This document shows, in pieces, positions 19,405 to 28,876 of a stretch of 40,832 nucleotides of DNA. The translations under genes were made by a program, and so were the position numbers. The first letter of the stretch is position 1; each line of letters begins with the position of its first letter. The DNA comes from Clostridiales bacterium (GTDB lineage: Bacteria > Bacillota > Clostridia > Caldicoprobacterales > UBA3941), in assembly GCA_012735575.1 (NCBI GenBank), contig JAAYGY010000032.1, positions 1 through 40,832 on the forward strand. The letters are read 5' to 3'. The notes under the pieces are model-generated. The model saw only the letters and a program-made list of their open reading frames with translations. It was not told the origin of the DNA and did not search any database.

Positions 19405-20925
19405 ATGTCAAAGAGAATATATATTTTCGACACAACCTTAAGAGATGGCGAACAAACACCTGGCATTAGTCTTAATGTCCAGGAAAAAGTTGAGATTGCT
19501 GCTCAACTGGAGAGATTGGGGGTAGATGCCATAGAGGCCGGCTTCCCCATAGCTTCCAGGGGTGATTTTGAAGCGGTTAAAGCCATAGCTCAAAACATCA
19601 GAAAGCCTGTTATAGTAGGTCTGGCCAGGGCTGTTAAAAAGGATATTGACAGGGCCTGGGAAGCCCTAAAATATGCAGCCCGACCCCGTATCCATACTTT
19701 TTTAGCTACCTCGGATATTCACATGGAGTATAAGCTTAAGATGACTCCTGAAGAGGTATTAAAGCGGGTTGGGGATATGGTATCCTATGCCAAGTCCTTA
19801 TGCCATGATATTGAGTTTTCTGCAGAGGACGGGTCCAGAACCAGGCCGGAGTTTTTATTCCAGGTTATTGAAACAGCTATAAAAGCAGGGGCAACAGTAA
19901 TAAATATTCCCGATACTGTAGGGTACAGTGCTCCCGGAGAGTTTGGCAACCTTATTAAATCCATAGTAGAAAACGTTAAGGGAATAGAAGATGTTGTTTT
20001 AAGCGTTCATTGCCATAATGACCTGGGCATGGCAGTATCCAACTCTCTGGCTGCCGTCCAAAATGGTGCAACTCAAGTAGAATGTACCATCAATGGCCTG
20101 GGAGAGAGGGCAGGTAATGCTGCTTTAGAGGAAATTGTTATGGCATTAAAAACCCGAAAGGACTTTTATGGATGTCATACAGATATTGTAACTGAGGAAA
20201 TCTATAGAACCAGCAGGCTGGTGAGTCATCTGACTGGTGTTCACATTCAGCCCAACAAGGCCATCACAGGCGCCAATGCCTTTGCTCATGAATCAGGAAT
20301 CCATCAGCACGGGGTACTAAGTAATAGAGAGACCTACGAGATTATGACCCCGGAATCCATAGGACTTAGACAAAGCCAGATAGTACTGGGCAAGCATTCA
20401 GGACGCCATGCCTTTGAGGAAAAGCTAAAGGAGTTGGGATACACTCATTTGGATGCTGACAAGGTCAACCAGGCCTTTGAAAAGTTTAAGGATCTGGCTG
20501 ACAAGAAAAAGCATGTTACAGACAGCGATATAGAAGCCCTCCTTACAGAAAAGGTTATCCAAGTGCCTACTATTTATGACCTGGAGTATTTCCATATCTC
20601 CAGCGGAAACTCTACCATAGCTACTTCAACGGTAAAACTCAAAAAGGATGATGGGGTTATTCAGGAAGCGGCATGTGGTGACGGACCTATTGATGCAACT
20701 TTTAAGGCTATAGATAGGGCAGCAGGAGTAGAGGTAAACCTAAAAGACTATTATCTAAGAGCAGTAACCAGTGGAAAAGATGCTTTAGGAGAGGTAACGG
20801 TAAAAATAGGCAGGAACGGAGATGTCTTTATAGGTCGAGGCATAAGCACAGACGTAATAGAGGCCAGTGCAAGAGCCTATGTTAATGCCATAAATAAAAT
20901 GATTTATGAAAGTGAAATGGAGTGA
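19405..20925 (+). CDS. leuA: 2-isopropylmalate synthase
   Basis: This is the first committed step of leucine synthesis: acetyl-CoA plus 2-oxoisovalerate. The 506-residue protein has the DRE-TIM barrel signature DTTLRDGEQTPG at residues 9-20 and the metal-binding HCHNDLGMAVSN. GLGERAGNAALEE follows, and a C-terminal LeuA dimer domain (about residues 360-506) is the seat of leucine feedback. The upstream in-frame GTG at 19375 is rejected because AGAGGGAG at 19391-19398 lies just before ATG 19405 and the family starts directly before the DTTLRDG strand. The stop overlaps the earliest possible start of cimA. Confidence 0.96.
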   Translation: MSKRIYIFDTTLRDGEQTPGISLNVQEKVEIAAQLERLGVDAIEAGFPIASRGDFEAVKAIAQNIRKPVIVGLARAVKKDIDRAWEALKYAARPRIHTFLATSDIHMEYKLKMTPEEVLKRVGDMVSYAKSLCHDIEFSAEDGSRTRPEFLFQVIETAIKAGATVINIPDTVGYSAPGEFGNLIKSIVENVKGIEDVVLSVHCHNDLGMAVSNSLAAVQNGATQVECTINGLGERAGNAALEEIVMALKTRKDFYGCHTDIVTEEIYRTSRLVSHLTGVHIQPNKAITGANAFAHESGIHQHGVLSNRETYEIMTPESIGLRQSQIVLGKHSGRHAFEEKLKELGYTHLDADKVNQAFEKFKDLADKKKHVTDSDIEALLTEKVIQVPTIYDLEYFHISSGNSTIATSTVKLKKDDGVIQEAACGDGPIDATFKAIDRAAGVEVNLKDYYLRAVTSGKDALGEVTVKIGRNGDVFIGRGISTDVIEASARAYVNAINKMIYESEME

Positions 20926-20948
20926 GTAAAATTGGGAATTCAGCAAAT

Positions 20949-22556
20949 ATGAGCAAGGTATTTATATACGATACAACCCTAAGAGATGGAGCCCAGGCAG
21001 AGGGCATATCCTTTACTGTAAATGACAAGCTTAGAATTGCAAGGAGATTGGATGCTTTGGGTGTGGATTATATAGAGGCAGGAAACCCTGGCTCCAACCC
21101 AAAGGATTTGGAGTTCTTTAACAGTATAAAGGAAAAACCTCTGAAACATGCAAAACTGGCGGCATTTGGCAGCACCAGAAGGCCTGGAATAAAGGCTGAG
21201 GATGATGCCAATGTTAAGGCACTGCTAACAGCCGATACACCAGTTGTAGCAATCTTCGGTAAGAGCTGGGATTTCCATGTAACTGATATAATCAGAACAT
21301 CCTTGGAAGAAAACCTAAAAATGATATACGATACTATTTCCTTCTTAAAGAGCAAGGGCAAGGAAGTAGTATTTGATGCAGAACATTTTTATGACGGTTA
21401 TAAAGGTAATAGGGAGTATGCTATGAAGACCCTGGGAACAGCAGCAGAGGCAGGGGCCGACTGGCTGGTACTCTGCGATACCAACGGGGGCTGTTTCCCC
21501 TTTGAAATAACCGAGATAACAGAGCATGTTCTAAGGGAGTTTACAGTGCCTATAGGCATTCATTGCCACAACGATGGAGGTATGGCCGATGCCAACTCCA
21601 TAGTGGCAGTAGAGCAGGGAGTGCGCCAGGTCCAGGGTACCTTCAATGGATTTGGTGAGCGGTGCGGTAATGCCAACTTATCGGTAATAATCCCCAACCT
21701 TCAGATAAAGAGGAGTAAGAAATGTATAAAGGATGAAGGCTTAAGAGAACTAACTGCGGCATGCCGTTATATAAGCGAGATAGCCAATCTGCCTCATAAT
21801 GAAAGGCAGCCCTATGTTGGCAACAGTGCCTTTGCTCACAAGGGCGGTATGCATATAGACGGAGTGCAGAAAAATCAGCATTCCTTCGAGCATATACCGC
21901 CGGAACTGGTAGGCAACGAGCGCAGGATACTAATGTCCGAGGTATCGGGCAGAAGTACCATCCTTAAGAGAATACAAAAAATAGCCCCCTGGGTGGATAA
22001 GGGGTCCGAAGAAACCAAGCTTATAATAGATAAGCTAAAACAACTGGAGTATGAAGGATACCAGTTCGAGGGAGCCGAGAGTTCCTTTGAACTTATGATA
22101 AGACGGGCACTGGGCAAAGCCAAAACTTTCTTTGAGGTAAAGGATTTTAGGGTTTTATGTGAGGAACATTGGCAAAATGATTACAGTGCCTCAGCCATAG
22201 TAAAGGTAGCGGTAGATGGTATAGAAGAGGTGGTAGCAGCTGAAGGAGATGGCCCGGTAAATGCCTTGGACAAAGCCCTGCGAAAAGCTTTGGAAATATT
22301 TTATCCCCAATTAAAGAGAATGCGGCTTACGGATTATAAGGTTCGTGTGCTGGATACCACTCAGGCAACTGCTGCAAAGGTAAGGGTTCATATAGAGTCT
22401 ACAGACGGTATAAGGGTATGGGGTACAGTTGGCCTGTCCACCAGCATTATCGAGGCCAGCTGGGACGCCTTGGTAGACTCCATCGAATACTTCCTGTATT
22501 TAAATGGCAATGCCAGCAGCGAGGAAGAGAATGAAGAGATAGATAATGTTGTCTAA
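20949..22556 (+). CDS. cimA: Citramalate synthase (LeuA-like, second DRE-TIM enzyme)
   Basis: A 535-residue paralogue of LeuA. Its sequence is of the citramalate synthase type: DTTLRDGAQAEGISFTVNDK, AGNPGSNPKDLEFF, LCDTNGGCFPFEI, HCHNDGGMADANS, FNGFGERCGNANL and NSAFAHKGGMHIDGV. It condenses pyruvate with acetyl-CoA to citramalate, which leads to 2-ketobutyrate and isoleucine without threonine deaminase. A C-terminal LeuA dimer-type domain carries feedback control. ATG 20949 is chosen because the family begins just before the first strand. An in-frame GTG at 20922 overlapping the leuA stop remains possible. The function is assigned from motif similarity, and the neighbouring leu genes support it. 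Confidence 0.9.
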   Translation: MSKVFIYDTTLRDGAQAEGISFTVNDKLRIARRLDALGVDYIEAGNPGSNPKDLEFFNSIKEKPLKHAKLAAFGSTRRPGIKAEDDANVKALLTADTPVVAIFGKSWDFHVTDIIRTSLEENLKMIYDTISFLKSKGKEVVFDAEHFYDGYKGNREYAMKTLGTAAEAGADWLVLCDTNGGCFPFEITEITEHVLREFTVPIGIHCHNDGGMADANSIVAVEQGVRQVQGTFNGFGERCGNANLSVIIPNLQIKRSKKCIKDEGLRELTAACRYISEIANLPHNERQPYVGNSAFAHKGGMHIDGVQKNQHSFEHIPPELVGNERRILMSEVSGRSTILKRIQKIAPWVDKGSEETKLIIDKLKQLEYEGYQFEGAESSFELMIRRALGKAKTFFEVKDFRVLCEEHWQNDYSASAIVKVAVDGIEEVVAAEGDGPVNALDKALRKALEIFYPQLKRMRLTDYKVRVLDTTQATAAKVRVHIESTDGIRVWGTVGLSTSIIEASWDALVDSIEYFLYLNGNASSEEENEEIDNVV

Positions 22557-22573
22557 TGGCTAATAAGGCCACT

Positions 22574-22641
22574 GAACGTTCACTTCATGGCTGATTTGGA
22601 GAAAACTAACCCCAAGTTTTCCCAAATCAGCGAGGACGTTC
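22574..22641 (+). repeat. Long inverted repeat between cimA and leuC
   Basis: An outer GAACGT/ACGTTC pair (22574-22579 and 22636-22641) encloses a stem of GCTGATTTGG with CCAAATCAGC and GAAAACT with AGTTTTC (22590-22631). One A is bulged and the loop is seven bases. There is no T tract, so it is not a standard terminator. It sits in the 196-base gap before leuC. Confidence 0.75.
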
Positions 22642-22752
22642 ATTTAAAGGAAAATAGTTTGTTCTAACTGCAATTATAAGTGAATATTGTTAATGATTAT
22701 CATGATACAGGTATAGTGGATTAATTTATAAACATAGAAGGAGTGAGAAACC

Positions 22753-24018
22753 GTGGGAATGACCATGACACAAAAAATATTGGCTGCACATGCAGGACTG
22801 GATAAGGTGAAAGCCGGACAGCTTATTATGGCCGATCTGGATCTGGTGCTAGGTAACGATATAACAAGTCCTGTTGCCATAAAGGAGTTTCAAAAAGTTG
22901 GGGTGAAGGAGGTATTTGATAGAAGCAAGGTAGCTATAGTGCCTGATCACTTTACCCCAAATAAAGATATAAAGTCAGCTGAGCAGTGCAAATTCATCCG
23001 GGAGTTTGCCAGAGAAAAGGAAATAGAGAATTATTTTGAGGTAGGGGAAATGGGAATAGAGCATGCCCTTATCCCTGAAAAAGGTCTGGTGGTTAGCGGA
23101 GATGTGGTAATAGGTGCTGACTCTCATACCTGTACCTATGGGGCTTTGGGAGCCTTTTCAACAGGAGTGGGCAGTACAGACATGGCTGCCGGTATGGCTA
23201 TTGGTAAAGCCTGGTTTAAGGTACCTGAGGCTATAAAGTTTGTCCTTAAAGGAAGTCTACCCAAATGGGTCAGCGGAAAGGATGTCATTTTGCATATTAT
23301 CGGTATGATCGGAGTAGACGGAGCATTGTATCAATCCATGGAATATACAGGACCTGGAGTGGCATCCCTATCTATGGATGATAGGTTTACCATAGCCAAC
23401 ATGGCTATTGAGGCTGGAGCAAAAAATGGTATCTTTGAGGTAGATGAAAAAACCATAGAGTATATGAAAGAGCATTCCACCAAAGAATATACCATTTATA
23501 AGGCTGATGAGGATGCGGAATATACACGGGAAATAGAGATCGATCTATCCACTCTAAGACCGACTGTGGCTTTTCCACATCTGCCGGAAAATACACGGGT
23601 TATTGATGAAGTGGGAGATATACCTGTTGATCAGGTTGTTATAGGTTCCTGCACCAATGGAAGGATAGAAGATTTAAGAGTTGCCGCAAAAATCTTAAAG
23701 GGCAACAAGGTCAAAAAAGGAGTAAGAACTATAATATTCCCAGCTACTCAAAAGATCTATCTACAAGCCATGAAAGAAGGGCTTTTAGAAATCTTTATTG
23801 AAGCGGGTGCAGCTGTAAGTACACCTACCTGTGGCCCATGCCTGGGCGGACATATGGGAATACTGGCAGCTGGAGAGCGGGCAGTGGCTACAACCAATAG
23901 GAACTTTGTGGGTAGAATGGGTCATCCTGAAAGTGAAGTTTATCTTGCCAGCCCTGCAGTAGCGGCAGCATCGGCAATAACTGGTAAAATTTCTTCTCCC
24001 GAGGAGGTAGTAAAATAA
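22753..24018 (+). CDS. leuC: 3-isopropylmalate dehydratase large subunit
   Basis: This is the iron-sulfur subunit of isopropylmalate isomerase. The 421-residue length and the opening [15 protein letters not shown] identify the shorter archaeal/clostridial (HacA-like) branch rather than the 460-470-residue enteric form. The 4Fe-4S ligands are in [12 protein letters not shown] and [11 protein letters not shown], and [15 protein letters not shown] is the substrate-binding block. GAAGGAG at 22737-22743 is nine bases from GTG 22753, so the GTG is preferred over ATG 22759. The stop codon overlaps the leuD ATG by one base. It probably also isomerises citramalate for isoleucine synthesis, as LeuCD does in citramalate-pathway organisms. 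Confidence 0.95.
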   Translation: MGMTMTQKILAAHAGLDKVKAGQLIMADLDLVLGNDITSPVAIKEFQKVGVKEVFDRSKVAIVPDHFTPNKDIKSAEQCKFIREFAREKEIENYFEVGEMGIEHALIPEKGLVVSGDVVIGADSHTCTYGALGAFSTGVGSTDMAAGMAIGKAWFKVPEAIKFVLKGSLPKWVSGKDVILHIIGMIGVDGALYQSMEYTGPGVASLSMDDRFTIANMAIEAGAKNGIFEVDEKTIEYMKEHSTKEYTIYKADEDAEYTREIEIDLSTLRPTVAFPHLPENTRVIDEVGDIPVDQVVIGSCTNGRIEDLRVAAKILKGNKVKKGVRTIIFPATQKIYLQAMKEGLLEIFIEAGAAVSTPTCGPCLGGHMGILAAGERAVATTNRNFVGRMGHPESEVYLASPAVAAASAITGKISSPEEVVK

Positions 24019-24503
24019 TGAAAGGAACTGTTATAAAATACGGAGACAATATAGATACAGATGTTATTATTCCTGCCAGATATCTAAATACAAGTAATAT
24101 AGAGGAGCTGGCTGCTCACTGTATGGAGGATCTGGATAAGGATTTTGTAAACAAGGTAAAGCCAGGGGATATTATGGTGGCTGGAAAGAACTTCGGATGC
24201 GGTTCATCCAGGGAACACGCCCCGGCTGTTATAAAGGCTGCAGGTATTTCCTGTGTAATTGCTGAAACCTTTGCCAGGATCTTTTATCGTAATGCTATAA
24301 ATATTGGGCTTCCAATAATGGAGTGTCCCGAAGCGGCTAAAGATATTGAGAACGGAGACCAGGTATCTGTAGATATTTACACTGGTGTAATAACCAATAT
24401 AACCAAGGGTAAAACCTATCAGGGAACTCCCTTTCCTGAGTTTATGCAGGAAATAATGAAGGCAGGGGGACTTGTTAACTACGTAAAGGAAAAGGGTGAA
24501 TAA
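24018..24503 (+). CDS. leuD: 3-isopropylmalate dehydratase small subunit
   Basis: The 161-residue swivel-domain subunit that pairs with LeuC. It shows [15 protein letters not shown] near the start and the substrate-recognition loop [11 protein letters not shown]. The short length agrees with the HacB-like branch matching the LeuC type here. GAGGAGG inside the end of leuC drives the ATG at 24018 (TAATG overlap). LeuB follows two bases after the stop. Confidence 0.96.
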   Translation: MKGTVIKYGDNIDTDVIIPARYLNTSNIEELAAHCMEDLDKDFVNKVKPGDIMVAGKNFGCGSSREHAPAVIKAAGISCVIAETFARIFYRNAINIGLPIMECPEAAKDIENGDQVSVDIYTGVITNITKGKTYQGTPFPEFMQEIMKAGGLVNYVKEKGE

Positions 24504-24505
24504 GT

Positions 24506-25573
24506 ATGAAAATAGCGCTTATTCCCGGTGACGGGATAGGTCCGGAAATAGTAAATCAGGCCTTAAAGGTATTGGATGCTGTTTCCAAAAAATATAATGT
24601 TGAATTCACTTTCGAAGAAGTTTTGATGGGTGGTATAGCTATAGATGAGACCGGGGTTCCTCTTCCTGAGGAAACCCTTAAGGTATGCAAGGAAAGCGAT
24701 GCAGTGTTATTAGGAGCTGTAGGAGGCGAAAAGTGGGATAACCTGCCTGGACATCTACGTCCGGAAGCAGGGCTACTAGGTATTCGCAAGGCACTAGGAG
24801 TATTTGCAAACCTTCGTCCGGCCATTCTTTTCCCCCAACTTAAGGATGCATCTACCTTAAAGGAAGAGGTGCTGGGAGATGGCCTTAATATCATGGTGGT
24901 TCGAGAGCTTACCGGAGGCCTGTATTTTGGGGAGAAGAAAAGGGTTGGCGAAGGAGATGCCCAAAAGGCGTGGGATACAATGATATACAGTGTGGAAGAG
25001 ATAGAAAGAATTGTAAGGGTGGCTTTTGAACTGGCTATGAACCGGAATAAAAAGTTAACTTCTGTTGACAAGGCCAATGTTTTGGAAAGCTCTAGGCTGT
25101 GGCGAGAGGTAGTAACCAGGGTTGCCAAGGATTATCCAGAGGTTACCTTGAATCATATGTATGTAGACAATGCTGCAATGCAGCTTATTCGAAATCCAAA
25201 ACAGTTTGATGTTATAGTCACGGAGAATATGTTTGGTGATATCTTAAGCGATGAGGCATCTATGCTTACCGGATCTTTGGGTATGCTGCCTTCTGCCAGC
25301 TTAGGCAAAGAAAATCCTGGCCTATATGAGCCTGTACACGGATCAGCTCCTGATATAGCAGGACAGGATAAGGCCAACCCCATAGCTACAATTATGAGTG
25401 TGGCAATGATGCTAAGACACAGTGGAGGCATGGAGGATGCTGCAAAGGATATAGAAAATGCCGTATCCAAGGTGCTGGATATGGGCTATAGGACCGGGGA
25501 TATTATGCAGCCAGGTATGAAGGAGATTGGAACCCAACAAATGGGGGATCTTATCGCCGGTCAAATAAAATAA
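24506..25573 (+). CDS. leuB: 3-isopropylmalate dehydrogenase
   Basis: This is the NAD-dependent oxidative decarboxylase of the leucine pathway. The 355 residues include the N-terminal [11 protein letters not shown], the substrate-arginine segment [15 protein letters not shown] and the [10 protein letters not shown] loop. The catalytic Lys is in [10 protein letters not shown], the metal Asp residues are in [14 protein letters not shown], and the adenine-binding block is [13 protein letters not shown]. Homologues also decarboxylate 3-methylmalate to 2-ketobutyrate, needed if citramalate feeds isoleucine synthesis here. Translation is tightly coupled to leuD. No terminator follows, so transcription should continue into the peptidase gene. 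Confidence 0.97.
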   Translation: MKIALIPGDGIGPEIVNQALKVLDAVSKKYNVEFTFEEVLMGGIAIDETGVPLPEETLKVCKESDAVLLGAVGGEKWDNLPGHLRPEAGLLGIRKALGVFANLRPAILFPQLKDASTLKEEVLGDGLNIMVVRELTGGLYFGEKKRVGEGDAQKAWDTMIYSVEEIERIVRVAFELAMNRNKKLTSVDKANVLESSRLWREVVTRVAKDYPEVTLNHMYVDNAAMQLIRNPKQFDVIVTENMFGDILSDEASMLTGSLGMLPSASLGKENPGLYEPVHGSAPDIAGQDKANPIATIMSVAMMLRHSGGMEDAAKDIENAVSKVLDMGYRTGDIMQPGMKEIGTQQMGDLIAGQIK

Positions 25574-25618
25574 ATGATAAATATGGAAAAGGATTGTAAT
25601 ACCATCAAAAAAGTAATA

Positions 25619-25665
25619 GACTATCACTAGATAGGTTGATTCAAGTTTATTAGAAGGTGATAGTC
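25619..25665 (+). repeat. Inverted repeat overlapping the peptidase ribosome site
   Basis: GACTATCA (25619-25626) and TGATAGTC (25658-25665) are perfect inverse copies 31 bases apart. The right arm overlaps the end of the AGAAGGTGA ribosome site and abuts GTG 25666, so pairing could reduce translation initiation. Confidence 0.5.
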
Positions 25666-26565
25666 GTGCAAAGTGTCAGGTACAGAAGGGTGACTAAACA
25701 ACGAAGGCGGTATAGAATTAACAGAAAAAGGTTTTATCCCTTCCTTTCCCTTCTTATTATATTCGTGGTTTTAGTCATCCTAAATAAAATCCAGCAAGAT
25801 GGCTTTTATAATAGGTACAGCCTGGCTGAAATAGACCCCCAGCATTTGGAGATGTACTTTGATGTGGAGGCAGCCCATGGGGTGCCTTGGTACTACCTGA
25901 TGGCTATAGATAAAGCCGAAGGGATACCCAGGGAAGAGATTAGTCCGGGTAGAGCTGAACAGTTGGCCCTTCACCTAAGGGGGATAAGCTCTTTAAAGGA
26001 GCTGGGAGAGAAGCTTAAGGATTATAACAATGATTCTGCTTTTATAAAAAAAGTTGAGCATGAAGTAAAAAGCCTTCGGTATATCAACAAGGTCTATGAG
26101 GGCAAGATCTTTCCAGTAGCCGGAGATCATTATGACTACTCCAATGATTTTGGGGATGGAAGAAGCTACGGCGGAGATCGGCGACATGAAGGTATAGATA
26201 TCATGTGTGATATGGAAACTCCTTTGCTTGCAGTGTGCGATGGTGTGGTAGAGAAAAAAGGTTGGTTGGAGCTGGGTGGATGGCGTATTGGAATAAGGGG
26301 AGATGATGGCATCTACTATTATTATGCCCATCTTTCCAAGTATGAAGATGGTTTGGAGGAAGGGAACAGGGTCCGAAAAGGCCAGGTTATAGGCTATGCC
26401 GGAGATAGTGGATATGGTGAGGAAGGAACTACCGGGCAGTTTGATCCTCATCTGCATTTTGGAATGTATGAAAAAGACAGCTGGTCCGGCACAGGAGAAA
26501 AGGCCATAAACCCATATCCTTTTTTAAAAGCCTGGGAGAGAAATTCCAGTGTGGATACTAATTAG
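25666..26565 (+). CDS. M23 family peptidase (LytM-type), membrane anchored
   Basis: A 299-residue predicted cell-wall endopeptidase. An Arg/Lys-rich N-terminus (RYRRVTKQRRRYRINRKRF) precedes one membrane helix, giving an N-in topology with the catalytic domain outside. A helical linker follows. The LytM domain runs from about residue 150 to the end, with the zinc ligands in RRHEGIDIM (HxxxD) and DPHLHFG (HxH). The active-site YAHLSKY and the GNRVRKGQVIGYAGDSG strand are also visible. M23 enzymes cut peptidoglycan cross-links, and spore-formation members exist. GTG 25666 is chosen over GTG 25657 because AAGGTG ends eight bases before it. Its position inside an amino acid operon is odd. Confidence 0.88.
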   Translation: MQSVRYRRVTKQRRRYRINRKRFYPFLSLLIIFVVLVILNKIQQDGFYNRYSLAEIDPQHLEMYFDVEAAHGVPWYYLMAIDKAEGIPREEISPGRAEQLALHLRGISSLKELGEKLKDYNNDSAFIKKVEHEVKSLRYINKVYEGKIFPVAGDHYDYSNDFGDGRSYGGDRRHEGIDIMCDMETPLLAVCDGVVEKKGWLELGGWRIGIRGDDGIYYYYAHLSKYEDGLEEGNRVRKGQVIGYAGDSGYGEEGTTGQFDPHLHFGMYEKDSWSGTGEKAINPYPFLKAWERNSSVDTN

Positions 26566-26586
26566 ATATAAATGGAGGTAATAATC

Positions 26587-27177
26587 ATGGATATCATGGA
26601 TATTATCAAGGGAAGAAGGACCATCCGTAAATACAAGCAGGACAGGATAGACAGAGCTATCCTGACAGATTTGATCGATGGAGCAAGACTTGCTCCTTCG
26701 GCTGCCAATCTACAGCCTTTAGAATATATAGTGGTAGACCAGCCAGATTTATTGGATCAGGTCTTTGACACCCTTTCCTGGGCAGGATATATAGCTCCCC
26801 ATGGTAATCCCAAGGAAGGAGAAAAACCTGTTGCCTACATAATTGTATTGGTAACGGGCAAGTCGGGGGCCTTTACAGGTCATGATGTTGGAGCAGCGGT
26901 TCAAAATATTCTTTTAGGGGCCTGGAGCTATGGGATCGGCAGCTGTTGGTTCGGGTCTGTAAAGCGGGATAAGTTGGCGCAGGCATTGGATATTAGTGAT
27001 GATGTAAAGATAGATTCAGTTATAGCCCTTGGGTACCCTGCAGAAAAATCTGTATGGGAAGAAGAACAGGGCAGTATAAAATACTACAAGGATAAAGACA
27101 ATGTCCTCCACGTTCCAAAGCGGAAGTTGAGTGATATATGTCATTGGAATGGAGGGAAAACTGTTGATAAGCGATAG
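26587..27177 (+). CDS. Nitroreductase family protein
   Basis: A 196-residue FMN-dependent oxidoreductase of the nitroreductase superfamily. The FMN-binding start [26 protein letters not shown] and the dimer/FMN helix [24 protein letters not shown] are visible, and the chain ends with ALGYPAEK. Members use NAD(P)H to reduce nitro compounds, quinones or flavins; the natural substrate is unknown. GGAGG at 26574-26578 sits eight bases before ATG 26587; the upstream in-frame ATG at 26572 overlaps that site and is rejected. It lies between an M23 peptidase gene and ilvD and overlaps ilvD by 14 bases. Confidence 0.9.
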   Translation: MDIMDIIKGRRTIRKYKQDRIDRAILTDLIDGARLAPSAANLQPLEYIVVDQPDLLDQVFDTLSWAGYIAPHGNPKEGEKPVAYIIVLVTGKSGAFTGHDVGAAVQNILLGAWSYGIGSCWFGSVKRDKLAQALDISDDVKIDSVIALGYPAEKSVWEEEQGSIKYYKDKDNVLHVPKRKLSDICHWNGGKTVDKR

Positions 27178-28825
27178 AGTAAAAAAAGGTTATGAAAAGG
27201 CGCCCCATAGGTCCTTATTTAAAGCCATGGGATATACCAATGAAGAGCTGGCCCTGCCCCTTATAGGGGTAGTCAACTCACAAAACGAAATAGTTCCTGG
27301 CCATATACATCTGGACACTATTGCCGAGGCGGTTAAAAGTGGTATCAGGATGGCGGGAGGAACTCCTATAGAGTTTCCATCCATAGGGGTATGTGACGGT
27401 ATTGCCATGAACCATGTGGGTATGAACTATTCCCTGGCCTCCCGTGAGCTGATAGCAGATAGCATTGAGGCTATGGCAATGGCCCACGGTTTTGATGGTC
27501 TGGTGCTTATACCTAATTGCGATAAGATTGTTCCGGCCATGCTCATGGCTGCAGCCAGGCTAAACATTCCTGCTATAGTGATAAGTGGAGGGCCTATGCT
27601 GGCGGGAAGAATGGGAAAGAAGGATCTGGATCTTAATTCAGTGTTTGAAGGTGTAGGTGCCGTTAGCGCTGGAAAGATGACTGAAGAGGAGCTTTATCAA
27701 ATAGAAGAGGACGCTTGCCGTAGTTGTGGCTCATGTGCAGGTATGTTTACCGCCAATTCCATGAACTGCTTAACTGAAGTGTTGGGCATGGGTCTTCCTG
27801 GTAATGGCACTATTCCTGCTGTATTTGCCGAAAGGGTAAGGCTGGCCAAAAAAGCAGGTATGAAGATTCTGGATTTGGTTAAAAGGGATATACGTCCTCG
27901 AGATATTATGACGGAAAAAGCCTTTGAGAATGCTCTCACTGTGGATATGGCTCTCGGATGTTCTACCAATTCAGTACTGCATCTGACAGCAATCGCTCAC
28001 GAAGCGGGCATCAAAATTGATCTTGATATCATCAATGAGGTGAGCATGAGAACTCCAAACCTTTGCAGACTAAGTCCGGCAGGCCATCATCATATAGAGG
28101 ATCTGTATGCAGCTGGAGGCGTACAGGCGGTTATGAAAGAGCTTTCCAAGAAAGGACTTATAAATCTGGACTTGATGACAGTAACTGGTAAGGCAATAAG
28201 GGAAAACATTGAAATGGTAAGAGTCTTGGATTACGATGTAATTCGCCCTATAGATAATCCTTATAGTGAGACCGGAGGTATAGCGGTGCTTCGGGGAAAT
28301 TTAGCGCCTGATGGGGCGGTGGTCAAAAGAGCAGCAGTAGCTCCAGAAATGATGGTGCATGAAGGCCCTGCCAGAGTTTTCAATTCAGAGGAAGAGGCTT
28401 TTGATGCCATATTAGGAGGAAAAATTCAAAAAGGCGATGTTGTAGTTATACGCTATGAAGGACCCAAGGGAGGGCCGGGCATGAAGGAGATGCTGTCCCC
28501 TACATCGGCTATTGCCGGTATGGGTCTGGATAAGGATGTAGCGCTGCTTACAGACGGCAGATTTTCCGGCGCTACCAGAGGTGCTTCTATCGGGCATATC
28601 TCACCTGAAGCCATGGAGGGTGGACCTATAGCCTTGGTTGAGGAGGGGGATATTATATCCATCAATATACCTGATGGCAGGCTGGATGTTAAGATTAGTG
28701 ATGAGGAGTTTAATAAGAGAAGGGCAAGCTGGACAGCCCCAGAGCCCAAGATAAAAACTGGATATCTGGCCAGATATTCCCGACTGGTCAGCTCTGCGGA
28801 CAAAGGTGCAATTTTTACAATCTAA
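27164..28825 (+). CDS. ilvD: Dihydroxy-acid dehydratase
   Basis: This iron-sulfur enzyme dehydrates the dihydroxy acids to the 2-keto acids of valine, leucine and isoleucine. The 553 residues fit the family. Cluster-binding cysteines are seen in [10 protein letters not shown] and [22 protein letters not shown]; other blocks are [25 protein letters not shown] and [26 protein letters not shown] 27164 is chosen: it has GGAGGG at 27151-27156 just upstream and gives the family-typical opening [17 protein letters not shown]. The in-frame GTG 27131 and ATG 27149 lie upstream of, or inside, that site. It overlaps the nitroreductase gene and is the last gene of the operon. Confidence 0.96.
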   Translation: MISDRVKKGYEKAPHRSLFKAMGYTNEELALPLIGVVNSQNEIVPGHIHLDTIAEAVKSGIRMAGGTPIEFPSIGVCDGIAMNHVGMNYSLASRELIADSIEAMAMAHGFDGLVLIPNCDKIVPAMLMAAARLNIPAIVISGGPMLAGRMGKKDLDLNSVFEGVGAVSAGKMTEEELYQIEEDACRSCGSCAGMFTANSMNCLTEVLGMGLPGNGTIPAVFAERVRLAKKAGMKILDLVKRDIRPRDIMTEKAFENALTVDMALGCSTNSVLHLTAIAHEAGIKIDLDIINEVSMRTPNLCRLSPAGHHHIEDLYAAGGVQAVMKELSKKGLINLDLMTVTGKAIRENIEMVRVLDYDVIRPIDNPYSETGGIAVLRGNLAPDGAVVKRAAVAPEMMVHEGPARVFNSEEEAFDAILGGKIQKGDVVVIRYEGPKGGPGMKEMLSPTSAIAGMGLDKDVALLTDGRFSGATRGASIGHISPEAMEGGPIALVEEGDIISINIPDGRLDVKISDEEFNKRRASWTAPEPKIKTGYLARYSRLVSSADKGAIFTI

Positions 28826-28830
28826 CTTAT

Positions 28831-28876
28831 AAAAAATGTGCTATTGAAAATTGATTAGCAATAGCACATTTTTTTA
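28831..28876 (+). terminator. Terminator of the ilv-leu operon
   Basis: AATGTGCTATTG pairs with CAATAGCACATT around a 12-base loop. It is preceded by an A run and followed by seven T, so it can work in both directions. It starts five bases after the ilvD stop codon. Confidence 0.9.

Noticed and set aside
20922-20948. GTG 20922 as the cimA start.
   Set aside because: The nine extra residues are not family-like; ATG 20949 gives the usual start just before DTTLRDG. It is not excluded.
22753-24018. LeuC as an aconitase or homoaconitase.
   Set aside because: The operon context with leuA, leuD and leuB, and the matching short LeuD, favour isopropylmalate isomerase.
24556-25128. A 190-codon minus-strand open frame inside leuB.
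   Set aside because: It is a shadow of the leuB codon pattern, with no family features and no ribosome site.
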